Both the position numbers and the translations under genes were made by a program. Below, one piece after another: positions 8,246 to 17,060 of a stretch of DNA of 64,000 nucleotides (position 1 is its first letter; each line of letters starts with the position of its first letter). The stretch spans positions 1 through 64,000 of the forward strand of contig DUNU01000019.1 of NCBI GenBank assembly GCA_012839185.1. Reading direction: 5' to 3'. Origin of the DNA: Clostridiales bacterium. GTDB taxonomy: Bacteria; Bacillota; Clostridia; Oscillospirales; Acutalibacteraceae. The notes beneath the pieces are model-generated. The model did no database searches, had not been told where the DNA came from, and worked only from the letters and a program-made list of their open reading frames with translations.

Positions 8246-9697
8246 TTATTTCTTCCTTTCCACTTTGTAGAAGAACATCGGAATCATCGAAAGCAATGAC
8301 GAAATACCGACAACGCCGAGATAGTCGAATATCATTATATTCTGCGTACGTGCAGGGATAAAGCCCGATTCATACATAACTTGTGTGTAGCCCGAAACGG
8401 CAATGAGGAGAAGTCCGAAAAAGACCGCAAAAGCGTTTGAAAGTTTTATCGCAAGGCTTAAAACGGCGTAATTTATACCCTCTTTTCTCTCGCCCGTTTT
8501 CTCAAATTCATATTCCACAATGTCGGCAGTCATAATAAGCGGGATATAGGTATTCGCAGCCGCACAAAAAGCCATAAGAATTTGCGTTATCATTATATAA
8601 ACAAGTCCGTAGAGCGGGTTTGTCCGAATGACATGACCTTCCGGAAGTGCCCAGTAAAATATACAGCAAATTGCAGCGACGACAAATGAGGCGACCGAAA
8701 AGGCGATATATGTCTTTTTAGTCCCGAATTTCTGATTGATTTTCGGAATAAGCGAAATTCCGAGTATTCCCGTAACCGCACCGAACAAGCCCGGAAGCCA
8801 GGTTGCATCTGCCGTTGTGTCGAAAATCCGCCCGAACAACTCAACTTTGCCGACAATCGCACCGTTTGCCTGAACGCAAACCATTACCGACAAACCGCGG
8901 GCAAATCCGAGCATATAAATCAAAAACACGAGCAATATCTGTTTGTTGCGTTTGAGTTCGGCAAATATTTCCTTAAATGAAAATTGTCCGCTTGCGTTTG
9001 TGCTTTGAACGGTCTCTTTATTGGTAAAATACATCAAAAGAACAAGCGGAACACCGATAATAAAAATCAAAACGGCGGTACAAAAATAATAAAGACTGTC
9101 GGGATAATTTCCCTCGCCCTTGATTAAATTTAGGATAATCATCACGACGGTAACGACAACACCCGTACCGCCCAAAGCCATAGATTTTGTCAGATTTGCA
9201 AGTCCTGCCGCCATATCTCTTTCTTCGGTTACGGGAGTTAAAAGCGAGAGCATACCCGATGACGGAATATCCGCAAAACTCATCGCAATATTCCACAAAA
9301 CCGTTGTCAGAGTGATATAGCCGTAAAGCAGGAGTTTTCCCTTAACACCGCCGATTTCGTCAAACGGGATATAGATAAAAACGAGCAAAGTCAAAACGGC
9401 GAGGGGGAATATCGAGCGAAAAACCCAAGGTCGCATTTTCCCCTTGTCCGACTTTGATTTATCAATAATTCCGCCGATAATCGGGTCGAAAATACAACTT
9501 ATGATTTTCGCAACAAGAATGATAATCGCCGAAGCGTAAAAGATGTTTGTGTCAAAACCCGAATACATTTTGTTGTAAAACTCGGTCTGAAAACTGTTCA
9601 TGAAGCCGATAAAAAACTGGACACCGAATATTCCCAAAGCGTAAATCATCGCCGCTTTGGTAGTCAGAATTTTAGTCTTTTTTTCTTCTTTTATCAT
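8246..9697 (-). CDS. GPH-type sugar:cation symporter (MFS)
   Basis: This 483-residue membrane protein has about 12 hydrophobic segments. The cytoplasmic loop DPIIGGIIDKSKSDKGKMRPW is the signature of the glycoside-pentoside-hexuronide:cation symporter family (MelB, XynP types). Such proteins import glycosides or oligosaccharides with Na+ or H+. It is the first gene of a minus-strand operon with the esterase and the MBL hydrolase, separated from the esterase by a single base. The start at 9697 follows AGAGGATTGGT. The exact sugar cannot be inferred. Confidence 0.9.
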   Translation of the reverse strand: MIKEEKKTKILTTKAAMIYALGIFGVQFFIGFMNSFQTEFYNKMYSGFDTNIFYASAIIILVAKIISCIFDPIIGGIIDKSKSDKGKMRPWVFRSIFPLAVLTLLVFIYIPFDEIGGVKGKLLLYGYITLTTVLWNIAMSFADIPSSGMLSLLTPVTEERDMAAGLANLTKSMALGGTGVVVTVVMIILNLIKGEGNYPDSLYYFCTAVLIFIIGVPLVLLMYFTNKETVQSTNASGQFSFKEIFAELKRNKQILLVFLIYMLGFARGLSVMVCVQANGAIVGKVELFGRIFDTTADATWLPGLFGAVTGILGISLIPKINQKFGTKKTYIAFSVASFVVAAICCIFYWALPEGHVIRTNPLYGLVYIMITQILMAFCAAANTYIPLIMTADIVEYEFEKTGERKEGINYAVLSLAIKLSNAFAVFFGLLLIAVSGYTQVMYESGFIPARTQNIMIFDYLGVVGISSLLSMIPMFFYKVERKK

Positions 9698-9727
9698 ACC
9701 AATCCTCTTTGTAAATTTCTTGAATTT

Positions 9728-9756
9728 ATTGTAATATCTTTCTTCTCTTTTGTCAA
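9728..9756 (-). promoter_or_regulatory. Sigma-A promoter for the transporter operon
   Basis: On the minus strand TTGACA (9751-9756) and TACAAT (9728-9733) are spaced by 17 bp, about 30 bp before the transporter start. The remainder of the 9698-9908 spacer shows no riboswitch or clear operator. Confidence 0.8.
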
Positions 9757-9908
9757 GGCGAAACGCGAAAGTTTCGGATTTTAATCATCTTTTTTTCAGT
9801 TGAGTTATTTGCTTTCACAAAATAAGTCTGAAAAGGAAAAATAAACAGGAAAATATGACATAGTTATGCAATAATATTAAATTTAGTATGAAATTTTAAA
9901 ATTACTAC

Positions 9909-9937
9909 TTGCAATTTTCCGAAAAATAGTGTATAGT
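9909..9937 (+). promoter_or_regulatory. Sigma-A promoter for the large secreted protein
   Basis: TTGCAA (9909-9914) and TATAGT (9932-9937) have a 17-bp spacer, 33 bp before the preferred start codon. Confidence 0.7.
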
Positions 9938-9970
9938 ATAGTTGTAAGTTTATATAAAAGGAGAAATTTT

Positions 9971-12900
9971 ATGAAAAAATTACTTTCTGTATTTCTCGCA
10001 ATGATTTTGGTTGTATCCGGAATCTTTATTGCACCACCCGCTTCACTTAAAGCGGATGCTGCATCTGCGGGAAATTATAATGTCCGCGTCTATGTCAACG
10101 TTACCGACGATATGGACAACTGTAATATAAGATTCATCTTGTACGGCAGAAACAACAACGGCAGAGGCGGCGAAACTGTTTTGACGGACTGGTCGTGGAA
10201 TGACACGAATGTAAAAAAACAAGAGTATAATGTCTGGTCCAGTAGCAGTACGCCCTATGTTCCCACCCGCTTAAACCTTTCCTGTAACGGCATAAAGTAC
10301 TATTTCAACAGAACGATTCGTTTTGATGTTTATTTTTATGTCAACGGAACACAATTCGGTGTAACCGGCACAAGAAATTCCGCATCCGGCTGTAACTCAC
10401 TTGATGTCAGCGGCAGGAATTTCTATTGGAGTACGGGCTATCATTGGTTAAGAGGTAAAGCAAACTATTTTAATGCAGACTACAGAGCAACCAGCGGTCT
10501 TCCCTACTTCAGTACTTATACTCTCTCCGGCGGCAGCTCACCTCTTACTGCTCCTGAATACGGAGCAGGCGGAACAACTCAGATTTCTAATCTGACTGCA
10601 ACTGCCAAAGACCAGTACGGTGTAATTTGGGGCGGCACGACCAATTGGTCTGTACAAAGTGTTCCCAATGCAACCACTTCGGTTTCAACATCAAGCGGGG
10701 ACAGTTCAGCCCTTCGGGTAACTGCTTTCTCTGCGGCAACTGCACGGCAGACTCCCACCATTACCGCATCATGCGACGGAAAAACGGCTTCTTACACCGT
10801 TACAATCTATCCGCGTTATGTGGTAAACTTCAATCCCAACGGTGATTCCTTAGATCCCGTTACTTTCACTAATGTCTCAACTCAAAGATTTTCAAATACG
10901 ACAACTTCCTCATCTGTATCATGGCAAATTCCCGCAAATTTCGGTGCGACAAGGAAGGGTTATACTTTCCGCGGCTGGAACACCAACAGCGGTGCAACAA
11001 CAGGCACAGCCTCCGGAAGCAACTATAATCTTACCAATATTTCAACAACACTTTACGCAATTTGGACAATAAATAACTATAACGTCAAGTTCTACGACAA
11101 CGAGATTGTCTTAAACGATCAGAATGAGGTTACGGGCTATGAAACTCCGGACGCAAGCAACCTCGTTCAGGATTCAAACTGGAATTATCGCACCACACCG
11201 CAGTTTAACGGCGATACGAGCGATTGGACAGCTCCCGCAGGTCAGGAATATATCTATTCATTCAAAGGCTGGAACACCGAACCCGACGGCTCAGGCACAA
11301 CCTATACCGGTGTATTGCCCCCGATGGATATCGAAAATCAGACCTATTATTCCGTATATGCTCCCGAAAGAATTAAATATCCCGTAACTTATAAATTCGT
11401 AGACCGTGACGCAAATGATCAGCTTTATTGGAACAGCGTTACTCACGGTAACGATATAATTCACGGTGAAAACTATGAATACGGAACAGATTTCGGTTTT
11501 GCTCCCGCAGGCATTAACGCAGACGGATATAAAGATGCAGGCTATCACTACACTTTCAGAGGCTGGTCATTGTCTCAGGACGGCTCCGGTCAGATTTATC
11601 AAGTTGGTGAAATGCCCACAATTCAGGCACACACCACTTTCTATGCCGCATATACAAAAGAAGCTCACGACAACGCCATCCCCGGTGAAATAACTCAGGT
11701 AGCAACCTGTCAGGTTCCTCAGAAGCAACTCTTCACCTGCTCGGTATGTAATACTACCGTTGAAGTAACCGGCGAAAAGGTTGGTCACTTATTTGAAGAA
11801 ACACCACAGCAAGAACCGACCTGTACGGCTGTAGGCTACGGTCCCGGTCAGAGATGTATCTACTGTAACCTCAATCTCAGCGGAGAAGTTCTTCCGAAGA
11901 TTCCTCATACAACATCTGTTCTTAACGGATATCCCGCAACCTGCACCACAGACGGTAAGACTGACGGTGAAAAGTGCGATGTATGCGGTACAATTACTGT
12001 TGCACAGAAAACCATTCCTGCTGCTCATACCGGTATTGTAACCGTTCCCGCAATTCCTGCAACTTGTCTTCAAGCCGGTAAGACACTCGGTGTCAAGTGC
12101 GAAGATTGCGATACTTGGATTTATGAACAGGAAGAAATTCCGAAGGAAGATCACGTTGTTGTAACAGACGCGGCTGTTCCTGCAACATGTACCGAAGACG
12201 GCTTGACAAAAGGCTCACATTGCTCAATTTGCGGCACGGTAATCGTTGCACAGCAGGTTGTTCCCGCAAAGGGACACAGAGCAAAAGCCGATTGCACAGT
12301 GACTAAAAGAAATCAAGTTGCAAGCACTTGTACGGTTCAAGGTTCTTACGATAAGATTTACACCTGCCCCGATTGCTTTGAGGTAATTGATGCTTATAAA
12401 GAGCATGTAATTCTTCCGCTTGACCCCAATGCTCACACCAACAATGACGGCGACTTGTACTGTGATGATTGCGGTGCATTCCTTTCAACGGGTTGTGCAA
12501 CTTGCGACTATTACATCCAGAATCCCGATGCTGATTATTCCGAAGATCCGAATGTTATCATTCTTCCCGCAGTAGCAAAAACTTGCACAACAGCCGGAAA
12601 GACGGAAGGTGCACAATGTGCTCTCTGCAACAAGATTATCAAGGCTCAGAAAACAGTTGCCGCAGGTCATACCATAGTCAGTTTCGATGCAGTACCTGCA
12701 ACATGCACAAGCACAGGTCTTACAGCAGGTAAATACTGCTCTGCTTGCGACACATGGCTTATTGCTCAGAATGAAACACCGAAGAAGGCTCATAAGGTTG
12801 TCAACGATAAGGCAGTTCCTGCTACTTGTACAACAGACGGCAAGACAGCAGGCACACATTGTTCCGTATGCGGCGAAGTTCTTGTTGCTCAGGAAGTAAT

Positions 12901-13231
12901 CCCTGCTACCGGTCACGGTGAAATTGTTGAACAAGAAATCAATTACGTACCAAGCACCTGCATAGAATACGGCAGTTATGACAGAATTTATGTCTGTACG
13001 GTATGTAATGAAATTGTAGCAACTGAACATATTGTTCTTGATACGCTCAGTGATCAGCATGGTTTAGATGCTGACGGCGACCATTATTGCGATGTTTGCG
13101 GTGAATTTATTCCCACCGGATGCGATGTCTGCGATAAATATTATCAATCAGAATCGCGTTCGTTCCTTGACAGGATAATTCACTTCTTCCACGCAATCAA
13201 ACACTTCTTTGAGTCTCTTCGTCAGAGATAA
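9971..13231 (+). CDS. Large secreted protein with InlB-type and CxxC repeats
   Basis: The ATG at 9971 (AAAAGGAGAAATTTT before it) gives 1086 residues starting MKKLLSVFLAMILVVSG, a clear signal peptide cut near residue 31. Residues about 200-280 look like a bacterial Ig-like domain. Three InlB/Listeria-Bacteroides-type repeats follow (about 281-366, 369-467, 469-565), each with GYTFRGWNT- or FKGWNTEPDGSG-like cores. Residues about 577-1057 hold about ten cysteine-repeat units with the form PATCTTDGKT-x-G-x-x-C-x-x-C, probably metal-binding or disulfide-linked. There is no LPXTG or SLH anchor. It ends in an amphipathic aromatic helix (FLDRIIHFFHAIKHFF). An adhesin or cell-surface role is inference. 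Confidence 0.85.
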   Translation: MKKLLSVFLAMILVVSGIFIAPPASLKADAASAGNYNVRVYVNVTDDMDNCNIRFILYGRNNNGRGGETVLTDWSWNDTNVKKQEYNVWSSSSTPYVPTRLNLSCNGIKYYFNRTIRFDVYFYVNGTQFGVTGTRNSASGCNSLDVSGRNFYWSTGYHWLRGKANYFNADYRATSGLPYFSTYTLSGGSSPLTAPEYGAGGTTQISNLTATAKDQYGVIWGGTTNWSVQSVPNATTSVSTSSGDSSALRVTAFSAATARQTPTITASCDGKTASYTVTIYPRYVVNFNPNGDSLDPVTFTNVSTQRFSNTTTSSSVSWQIPANFGATRKGYTFRGWNTNSGATTGTASGSNYNLTNISTTLYAIWTINNYNVKFYDNEIVLNDQNEVTGYETPDASNLVQDSNWNYRTTPQFNGDTSDWTAPAGQEYIYSFKGWNTEPDGSGTTYTGVLPPMDIENQTYYSVYAPERIKYPVTYKFVDRDANDQLYWNSVTHGNDIIHGENYEYGTDFGFAPAGINADGYKDAGYHYTFRGWSLSQDGSGQIYQVGEMPTIQAHTTFYAAYTKEAHDNAIPGEITQVATCQVPQKQLFTCSVCNTTVEVTGEKVGHLFEETPQQEPTCTAVGYGPGQRCIYCNLNLSGEVLPKIPHTTSVLNGYPATCTTDGKTDGEKCDVCGTITVAQKTIPAAHTGIVTVPAIPATCLQAGKTLGVKCEDCDTWIYEQEEIPKEDHVVVTDAAVPATCTEDGLTKGSHCSICGTVIVAQQVVPAKGHRAKADCTVTKRNQVASTCTVQGSYDKIYTCPDCFEVIDAYKEHVILPLDPNAHTNNDGDLYCDDCGAFLSTGCATCDYYIQNPDADYSEDPNVIILPAVAKTCTTAGKTEGAQCALCNKIIKAQKTVAAGHTIVSFDAVPATCTSTGLTAGKYCSACDTWLIAQNETPKKAHKVVNDKAVPATCTTDGKTAGTHCSVCGEVLVAQEVIPATGHGEIVEQEINYVPSTCIEYGSYDRIYVCTVCNEIVATEHIVLDTLSDQHGLDADGDHYCDVCGEFIPTGCDVCDKYYQSESRSFLDRIIHFFHAIKHFFESLRQR

Positions 13232-13244
13232 CTCAGCTTAAAAG

Positions 13245-13269
13245 ACTCGGCTTCGTGCCGAGTTTTTTA
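13245..13269 (+). terminator. Terminator of the large secreted protein gene
   Basis: ACTCGGC (13245-13251) pairs with GCCGAGT (13257-13263) and is followed by TTTTTATTTTT, just after the stop codon at 13231. Confidence 0.88.
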
Positions 13270-13316
13270 TTTTTGCAAGAACTTAATATAATAAAGTATT
13301 TTTAGAAAATTTTGAC

Positions 13317-13345
13317 TTGACAAACTAAGTATAATGTATTATAAT
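13317..13345 (+). promoter_or_regulatory. Consensus promoter of tRNA-Val
   Basis: TTGACA (13317-13322) and TATAAT (13340-13345) are perfect hexamers with 17-bp spacing, 20 bp upstream of the tRNA 5' end. Confidence 0.9.
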
Positions 13346-13364
13346 AATAAAGCTGATTGCAAAT

Positions 13365-13440
13365 GCACATTTAGCTCAGTTGGTAGAGCACTCGCTTGAC
13401 GTGCGAGTGGTCAGCGGTTCAAGTCCGTTAATGTGCACCA
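13365..13440 (+). tRNA. tRNA-Val(GAC)
   Basis: The acceptor stem GCACATT/AATGTGC, a D-arm (GCTCAGTTGGTAGAGC), the anticodon stem CTCGC/GCGAG with anticodon GAC at 13398-13400, and the T-arm GGTTCAAGTCC are all present. The 3' CCA is encoded. It has its own promoter and terminator. Confidence 0.95.
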
Positions 13441-13445
13441 AAAAC

Positions 13446-13475
13446 ACATACCCGCTTTTGCGGGTATGTATTTTT
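13446..13475 (+). terminator. Terminator of tRNA-Val
   Basis: ACATACCCGC (13446-13455) and GCGGGTATGT (13460-13469) form a 10-bp stem with a TTTT loop followed by ATTTTTG. Confidence 0.9.
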
Positions 13476-13493
13476 GATATTTGAAGAGAGAAA

Positions 13494-13509
13494 AACGGAC
13501 TTGAACCGC
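13494..13509 (-). repeat. Inverted 16-bp copy of the tRNA-Val T-arm
   Basis: Bases 13494-13509 are the exact reverse complement of 13414-13429, the T-arm of the neighbouring tRNA-Val. No other part of a tRNA is recognisable around it. It lies between two terminators and looks like a tRNA fragment left by recombination or integration. Confidence 0.8.
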
Positions 13510-13524
13510 CCTTTGTTAATTTAC

Positions 13525-13554
13525 AATAAAAAATACCTGTTTTAGCAGGTATTT
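13525..13554 (-). terminator. Terminator of tRNA-Arg
   Basis: AAATACCTG (13531-13539) pairs with CAGGTATTT (13546-13554). On the minus strand the hairpin is followed by a T-rich run, directly downstream of tRNA-Arg. Confidence 0.8.
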
Positions 13555-13562
13555 CATATTTT

Positions 13563-13640
13563 TGGTCCGCTCGAAGGGATTCGAACCCCCGTTCCCCGGA
13601 ATCGGAATCCGGTGCAGTATCCTGACTGTGCTACGAGCGG
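13563..13640 (-). tRNA. tRNA-Arg(CCG)
   Basis: On the minus strand the acceptor stem CCGCTCG/CGAGCGG, anticodon stem CCGGA/TCCGG with loop TTCCGAT (anticodon CCG), T-arm GGTTCGAATCC and an encoded CCA are present. It lies downstream of ychF on the same strand. Confidence 0.94.
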
Positions 13641-13646
13641 AAAACG

Positions 13647-13676
13647 ACGGCAATCAACTTGTTTTTTGACTGCCGT
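13647..13676 (-). terminator. Hairpin between ychF and tRNA-Arg
   Basis: ACGGCAATCAA (13647-13657) pairs with TTGACTGCCGT (13666-13676); on the minus strand CGTTTTC follows. It probably ends the ychF transcript, possibly with readthrough into tRNA-Arg, for which I found no separate clear promoter. Confidence 0.65.
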
Positions 13677-13681
13677 ATAGA

Positions 13682-14776
13682 TTAAACATTAAATCTGAAG
13701 AGAACGACATCGCCGTCCTGCATGACATATTCCTTGCCTTCGCTTGAAACAAGTCCTTTTTCCTTGCAGGCGGTCATAGAACCCAAATTCACGAGATTTT
13801 CGTAAGAAACAACTTCCGCACGAATAAAACCACGTTCAAAATCGGTATGAATTTTACCCGCAGCCTGAGGTGCTTTCGTGCCTTTTTTTATCGTCCACGC
13901 ACGACATTCATCTTCACCGACGGTTAAAAACGACATAAGTCCGAGCAGGTCATAACTCTTTTGAATGAGAACATCAAGCCCGCCCTGTTCAATATTGGCA
14001 TCGCTTAAAAATATTTCACGTTCGTCGGGATTCAAGTCGGCAAGTTGAGCCTCAAGTTCGGCACATATAGGCAGTACCTGACTGCCTTCTTCCTTGGCGA
14101 TTTCACAGACGGCATTATATCGTTGATTTGAGGAAATGTTGTTCTTGAAATCGTCTTCGGACATATTGCAGGCATAAATAACGGGCTTGTTCGTAAGCAA
14201 AGCAACGGTTGAAAGTGCTTCGGTTTCTTCCTCGTTCATTTCAATAACCCTCGCACACTTCCCGTCATTGAGTTCGGCTAAAACACGCTTGAAAAAGTCG
14301 ATGTTTTTCCCCAAAGCCTTGTCGCCTTTCATCGCCTTTGTGTCGCGGTCAATACGACGTTCAAGAATTTCAACGTCGGACATGATAAGTTCAAGGTTGA
14401 TTGTGTCAATGTCTCTTGCGGGATCGACACTGCCTTCGACGTGAATAATATCATCACTATCAAAGCAACGCACTACATGAATAATCGCATCGACTTCACG
14501 GATGTTTGCAAGGAATTTATTGCCCAAACCCTCACCTTTTGACGCACCCTTAACCAAACCCGCAATATCGACAAACTCGATTGTTGCGGGGGTTGTCTTT
14601 TTCGGTTTATACATTTCGGAAAGTTTAAGCAAACGTTTGTCGGGAACGGGAACAATACCGATATTAGGTTCAATCGTACAAAACGCATAGTTTGCGGATT
14701 GTGCACCGGCATTTGTCAGTGCATTGAAAAGTGTACTTTTACCGACATTCGGTAAGCCCACAATGCCTAATTTCAT
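13682..14776 (-). CDS. ychF: Ribosome-associated ATPase YchF (OLA1 family)
   Basis: This 364-residue protein is a Obg-family P-loop NTPase that binds ribosomes and prefers ATP. It shows G1 [15 protein letters not shown], the switch region with [17 protein letters not shown], the NKP-type motif ([10 protein letters not shown]) and a C-terminal TGS domain ending with [19 protein letters not shown]. Length and ends fit the family. It is one base downstream of an SDR gene on the same strand, so the two are probably cotranscribed. Confidence 0.96.
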   Translation of the reverse strand: MKLGIVGLPNVGKSTLFNALTNAGAQSANYAFCTIEPNIGIVPVPDKRLLKLSEMYKPKKTTPATIEFVDIAGLVKGASKGEGLGNKFLANIREVDAIIHVVRCFDSDDIIHVEGSVDPARDIDTINLELIMSDVEILERRIDRDTKAMKGDKALGKNIDFFKRVLAELNDGKCARVIEMNEEETEALSTVALLTNKPVIYACNMSEDDFKNNISSNQRYNAVCEIAKEEGSQVLPICAELEAQLADLNPDEREIFLSDANIEQGGLDVLIQKSYDLLGLMSFLTVGEDECRAWTIKKGTKAPQAAGKIHTDFERGFIRAEVVSYENLVNLGSMTACKEKGLVSSEGKEYVMQDGDVVLFRFNV

Positions 14777-14777
14777 T

Positions 14778-15797
14778 CTATTCGCCCTTCATTCCGAGTA
14801 ACTTTATTTTTCCGTCATAAAAATCCTGAGAAATCTTGATGGAGTCTGTAATTGCGGCAACAATATCGTCTTCGGTAGCACCAAGTTCAATACTGTATTT
14901 CGGGTCAATGAAGAGGTTGATATTCATAATATCTGCAAGACCGTCAACATCAATACCGCTTTCAATACCTTTTTCGGCATATTCTTTCTTGACACCGCCC
15001 AAACCCATACGCATCATCCAAGCGGGAATTGAGATAATTTTTCTGTTTTCTCCCATACCGCGAGCAGCATAGACAATCTTCAGAAATTCTTTCCATGTCA
15101 GATTGTACATGCCAATTGGAATTGCATTTGCACCCTTGCTCTTTTCAGCAGCACCGACAATAACTTCGCCGACCTGACGAACTGTAAGCATTGCGGTACC
15201 GCCGCCCGGATACATCGTAAAGGGCAGTTTGTCCATTCTCTTAAGTTGTTCGATAAGGATAACCCAGACGGGTTTTCTTCCGGGCTGTATACCGAAAATG
15301 TAGGGAAGTTCGAGAATTGCAACATCAAAGTTTTCGTCAACAAAAGAGAAAGCAACTTCTTCCTGATCAACACGTGAACGGATGTAGGGATGCTTTTCGG
15401 TTGCTTTAAGTTCGGGCCAGTTTTTGTTAAGATATGAGAAATATGAACCTAAAATAACGGCGTTTTTCATACCTAATTCTTTGCAAAGAGGAAGAATTCT
15501 CTTTAATGGAGCAATATTATATTTGTAATAAGCATCATAAACGGGAGCAGGGAACTCAACACGTTCGTCAATTCCGGCTGCAAAAATGAAACAATCGCAA
15601 CCAGCCATGCACTCCTTCATTTCTTCGTCGGTCTTCTCGTAGAAATTACAAAATTCAATTTCCATTTCGGGAGGAATCGGAGCACCTTCGGGAAGATCGC
15701 CCAAAGCGACACTTTTAACGGAGTGTCCGCGTTCGATGAAAATTCTTGCAGCCTCACAGCCAAGCAAGCCTGTGCCGCCAATCATAAATACTTTCAT
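14778..15797 (-). CDS. NAD-dependent epimerase/dehydratase (extended SDR)
   Basis: The start is placed at ATG 15797, which has GAGGTG six bases before it; the alternative GTG at 15806 would lie inside this ribosome binding site. The 339-residue protein starts MKVFMIGGTGLLGCEAARIF, the GxxGxxG cofactor motif of extended short-chain dehydrogenases. A canonical YxxxK is not clear (candidate YFSYLNKN), so catalysis may be atypical or the protein may be an NmrA-like sensor. It lies upstream of ychF and diverges from a second SDR gene at 15986. Confidence 0.8.
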   Translation of the reverse strand: MKVFMIGGTGLLGCEAARIFIERGHSVKSVALGDLPEGAPIPPEMEIEFCNFYEKTDEEMKECMAGCDCFIFAAGIDERVEFPAPVYDAYYKYNIAPLKRILPLCKELGMKNAVILGSYFSYLNKNWPELKATEKHPYIRSRVDQEEVAFSFVDENFDVAILELPYIFGIQPGRKPVWVILIEQLKRMDKLPFTMYPGGGTAMLTVRQVGEVIVGAAEKSKGANAIPIGMYNLTWKEFLKIVYAARGMGENRKIISIPAWMMRMGLGGVKKEYAEKGIESGIDVDGLADIMNINLFIDPKYSIELGATEDDIVAAITDSIKISQDFYDGKIKLLGMKGE

Positions 15798-15904
15798 AAA
15801 AATCACCTCTTCATGTCATTCTATTAATTATATCACAATAATTATTTTTCGTCAATAATAACTTTAATCAACTGATTGTCTAAAATCGAACAAAAAATTA
15901 ATAC

Positions 15905-15933
15905 TTGCTTTTTTTTGTGTTTTGTATTATAAT
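15905..15933 (+). promoter_or_regulatory. Sigma-A promoter for the plus-strand SDR gene
   Basis: TTGCTT (15905-15910) and TATAAT (15928-15933) are spaced by 17 bp, 52 bp upstream of the ATG. Confidence 0.75.
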
Positions 15934-15985
15934 AGCGACCGTGTATATATTTTAATGATATTATATATAAAATGAGGATATACTA

Positions 15986-16972
15986 ATGAGCGAAAAAATC
16001 TCTGTTATTACCGGTGCCACCGGTCATATCGGTTATGCATTACTTTTGAAACTTGTCGAAAGAGGCGAAAAAGTCCGTATATTGATAAGAAGAGCGACAA
16101 AACAGTTTGACGGCATCGACTGTGAAAAGGTATTCGGCGATGTTACCGAACCCGAAAGTCTTGAAAAAGCGTTTGAAGGTGCGGACGTTGTTTATCACCT
16201 TGCAGGACTTATAGATATTAACGTCGGTCAGGAAGAAAAGATTTGGGAAGTGAATTTCGGCGGAACAAAAAATGTTGTCGAGGCTTGCAAAAAATGCAAT
16301 GTCCGCCGTCTTGTTTATGCTTCTTCCGTTGATGCTTACAAGCCTCTCCCCGATAATCAGGAAATGGTTGAACTTGATAGGTTTAATCCCGATGAACTTG
16401 ACGGAACTTATGCACAGACAAAGGCTACCGCTACAAATTATGTTTTAGATGAAGTAAAAGCAGGGAATATTGATGCGGTTGTGGTTTATCCCGGTGCCTG
16501 TATCGGTCCTTATGACTTCAAGGTTTCCAATATCGGCGAAATGGTAAGAATGATTATAAATAAGGGTTTTCCCGTTTCTTTGGGTTTCGGTAAGTACAAT
16601 TTTGTTGACGTTCGCGATGTTGCCGACGGTATGATTGCCGCCGCCGAAAAAGCACCTTCGGGTGAGGGTTATATTCTTTGCGGTGAAAAGATTTCCGTTG
16701 ATGATTTTATTCACACTCTTTGCCGTGTTTGCGGTAAGAAAGAGCCGAAAATTACACTCGGAAAAGGTCTTGTCAATTTTGCCGCTCCGATTATGGAAGT
16801 CTATTACAAAGTCAGTAAATCAACTCCGCTTCTTACTCGCTATGCTGTTCGCAAACTCGTTTCAAACTGCAATTTTTCTATCGAAAAGGCAAGAAATGAA
16901 TTAGGCTATAACCCGATGTCGGTCGAACAGTCCCTAAAAGACATGGTTAACTGGATAAAGAATAACACTTAA
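15986..16972 (+). CDS. NAD-dependent epimerase/dehydratase (extended SDR)
   Basis: This 328-residue protein starts MSEKISVITGATGHIGYALL, with the GATGHIG NAD(P) motif. It has DVVYHLAG and the catalytic YAQTKA (YxxxK) preceded by VYASSVDAYK (Ser), as in dihydroflavonol-reductase and 3-beta-HSD-like extended SDRs. The substrate is unknown. It has its own promoter, a following terminator and no operon partner, and it diverges from the other SDR gene. Confidence 0.85.
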   Translation: MSEKISVITGATGHIGYALLLKLVERGEKVRILIRRATKQFDGIDCEKVFGDVTEPESLEKAFEGADVVYHLAGLIDINVGQEEKIWEVNFGGTKNVVEACKKCNVRRLVYASSVDAYKPLPDNQEMVELDRFNPDELDGTYAQTKATATNYVLDEVKAGNIDAVVVYPGACIGPYDFKVSNIGEMVRMIINKGFPVSLGFGKYNFVDVRDVADGMIAAAEKAPSGEGYILCGEKISVDDFIHTLCRVCGKKEPKITLGKGLVNFAAPIMEVYYKVSKSTPLLTRYAVRKLVSNCNFSIEKARNELGYNPMSVEQSLKDMVNWIKNNT

Positions 16973-16979
16973 TTTTCAG

Positions 16980-17004
16980 TCGAGAGATAACCTCTCGATT
17001 TTTA
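16980..17004 (+). terminator. Terminator of the SDR gene
   Basis: CGAGAG (16981-16986) and CTCTCG (16992-16997) form a short stem followed by ATTTTTAG. Confidence 0.7.
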
Positions 17005-17023
17005 GTACCATAATTGAATAATT

Positions 17024-17053
17024 AAAAAAGGGTAAGCTGCAAGCCTACCCTTT
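17024..17053 (-). terminator. Terminator of tmRNA
   Basis: On the minus strand AAAGGGTAGGC and GCTTACCCTTT form a stem followed by a T6 run, 8 bp downstream of the tmRNA 3' end. Confidence 0.88.
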
Positions 17054-17060
17054 ATTTATC

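Noticed and set aside
12485-13060. 191-codon minus-strand ORF in the cysteine-repeat region
   Set aside because: Open antisense frames are expected from the repeated codon pattern of the sense gene; no start signal is seen.
13140-13231. LPXTG or other known cell-wall anchor in the large secreted protein
   Set aside because: No LPXTG, SLH or GW signature exists near the C-terminus; only an amphipathic helix.
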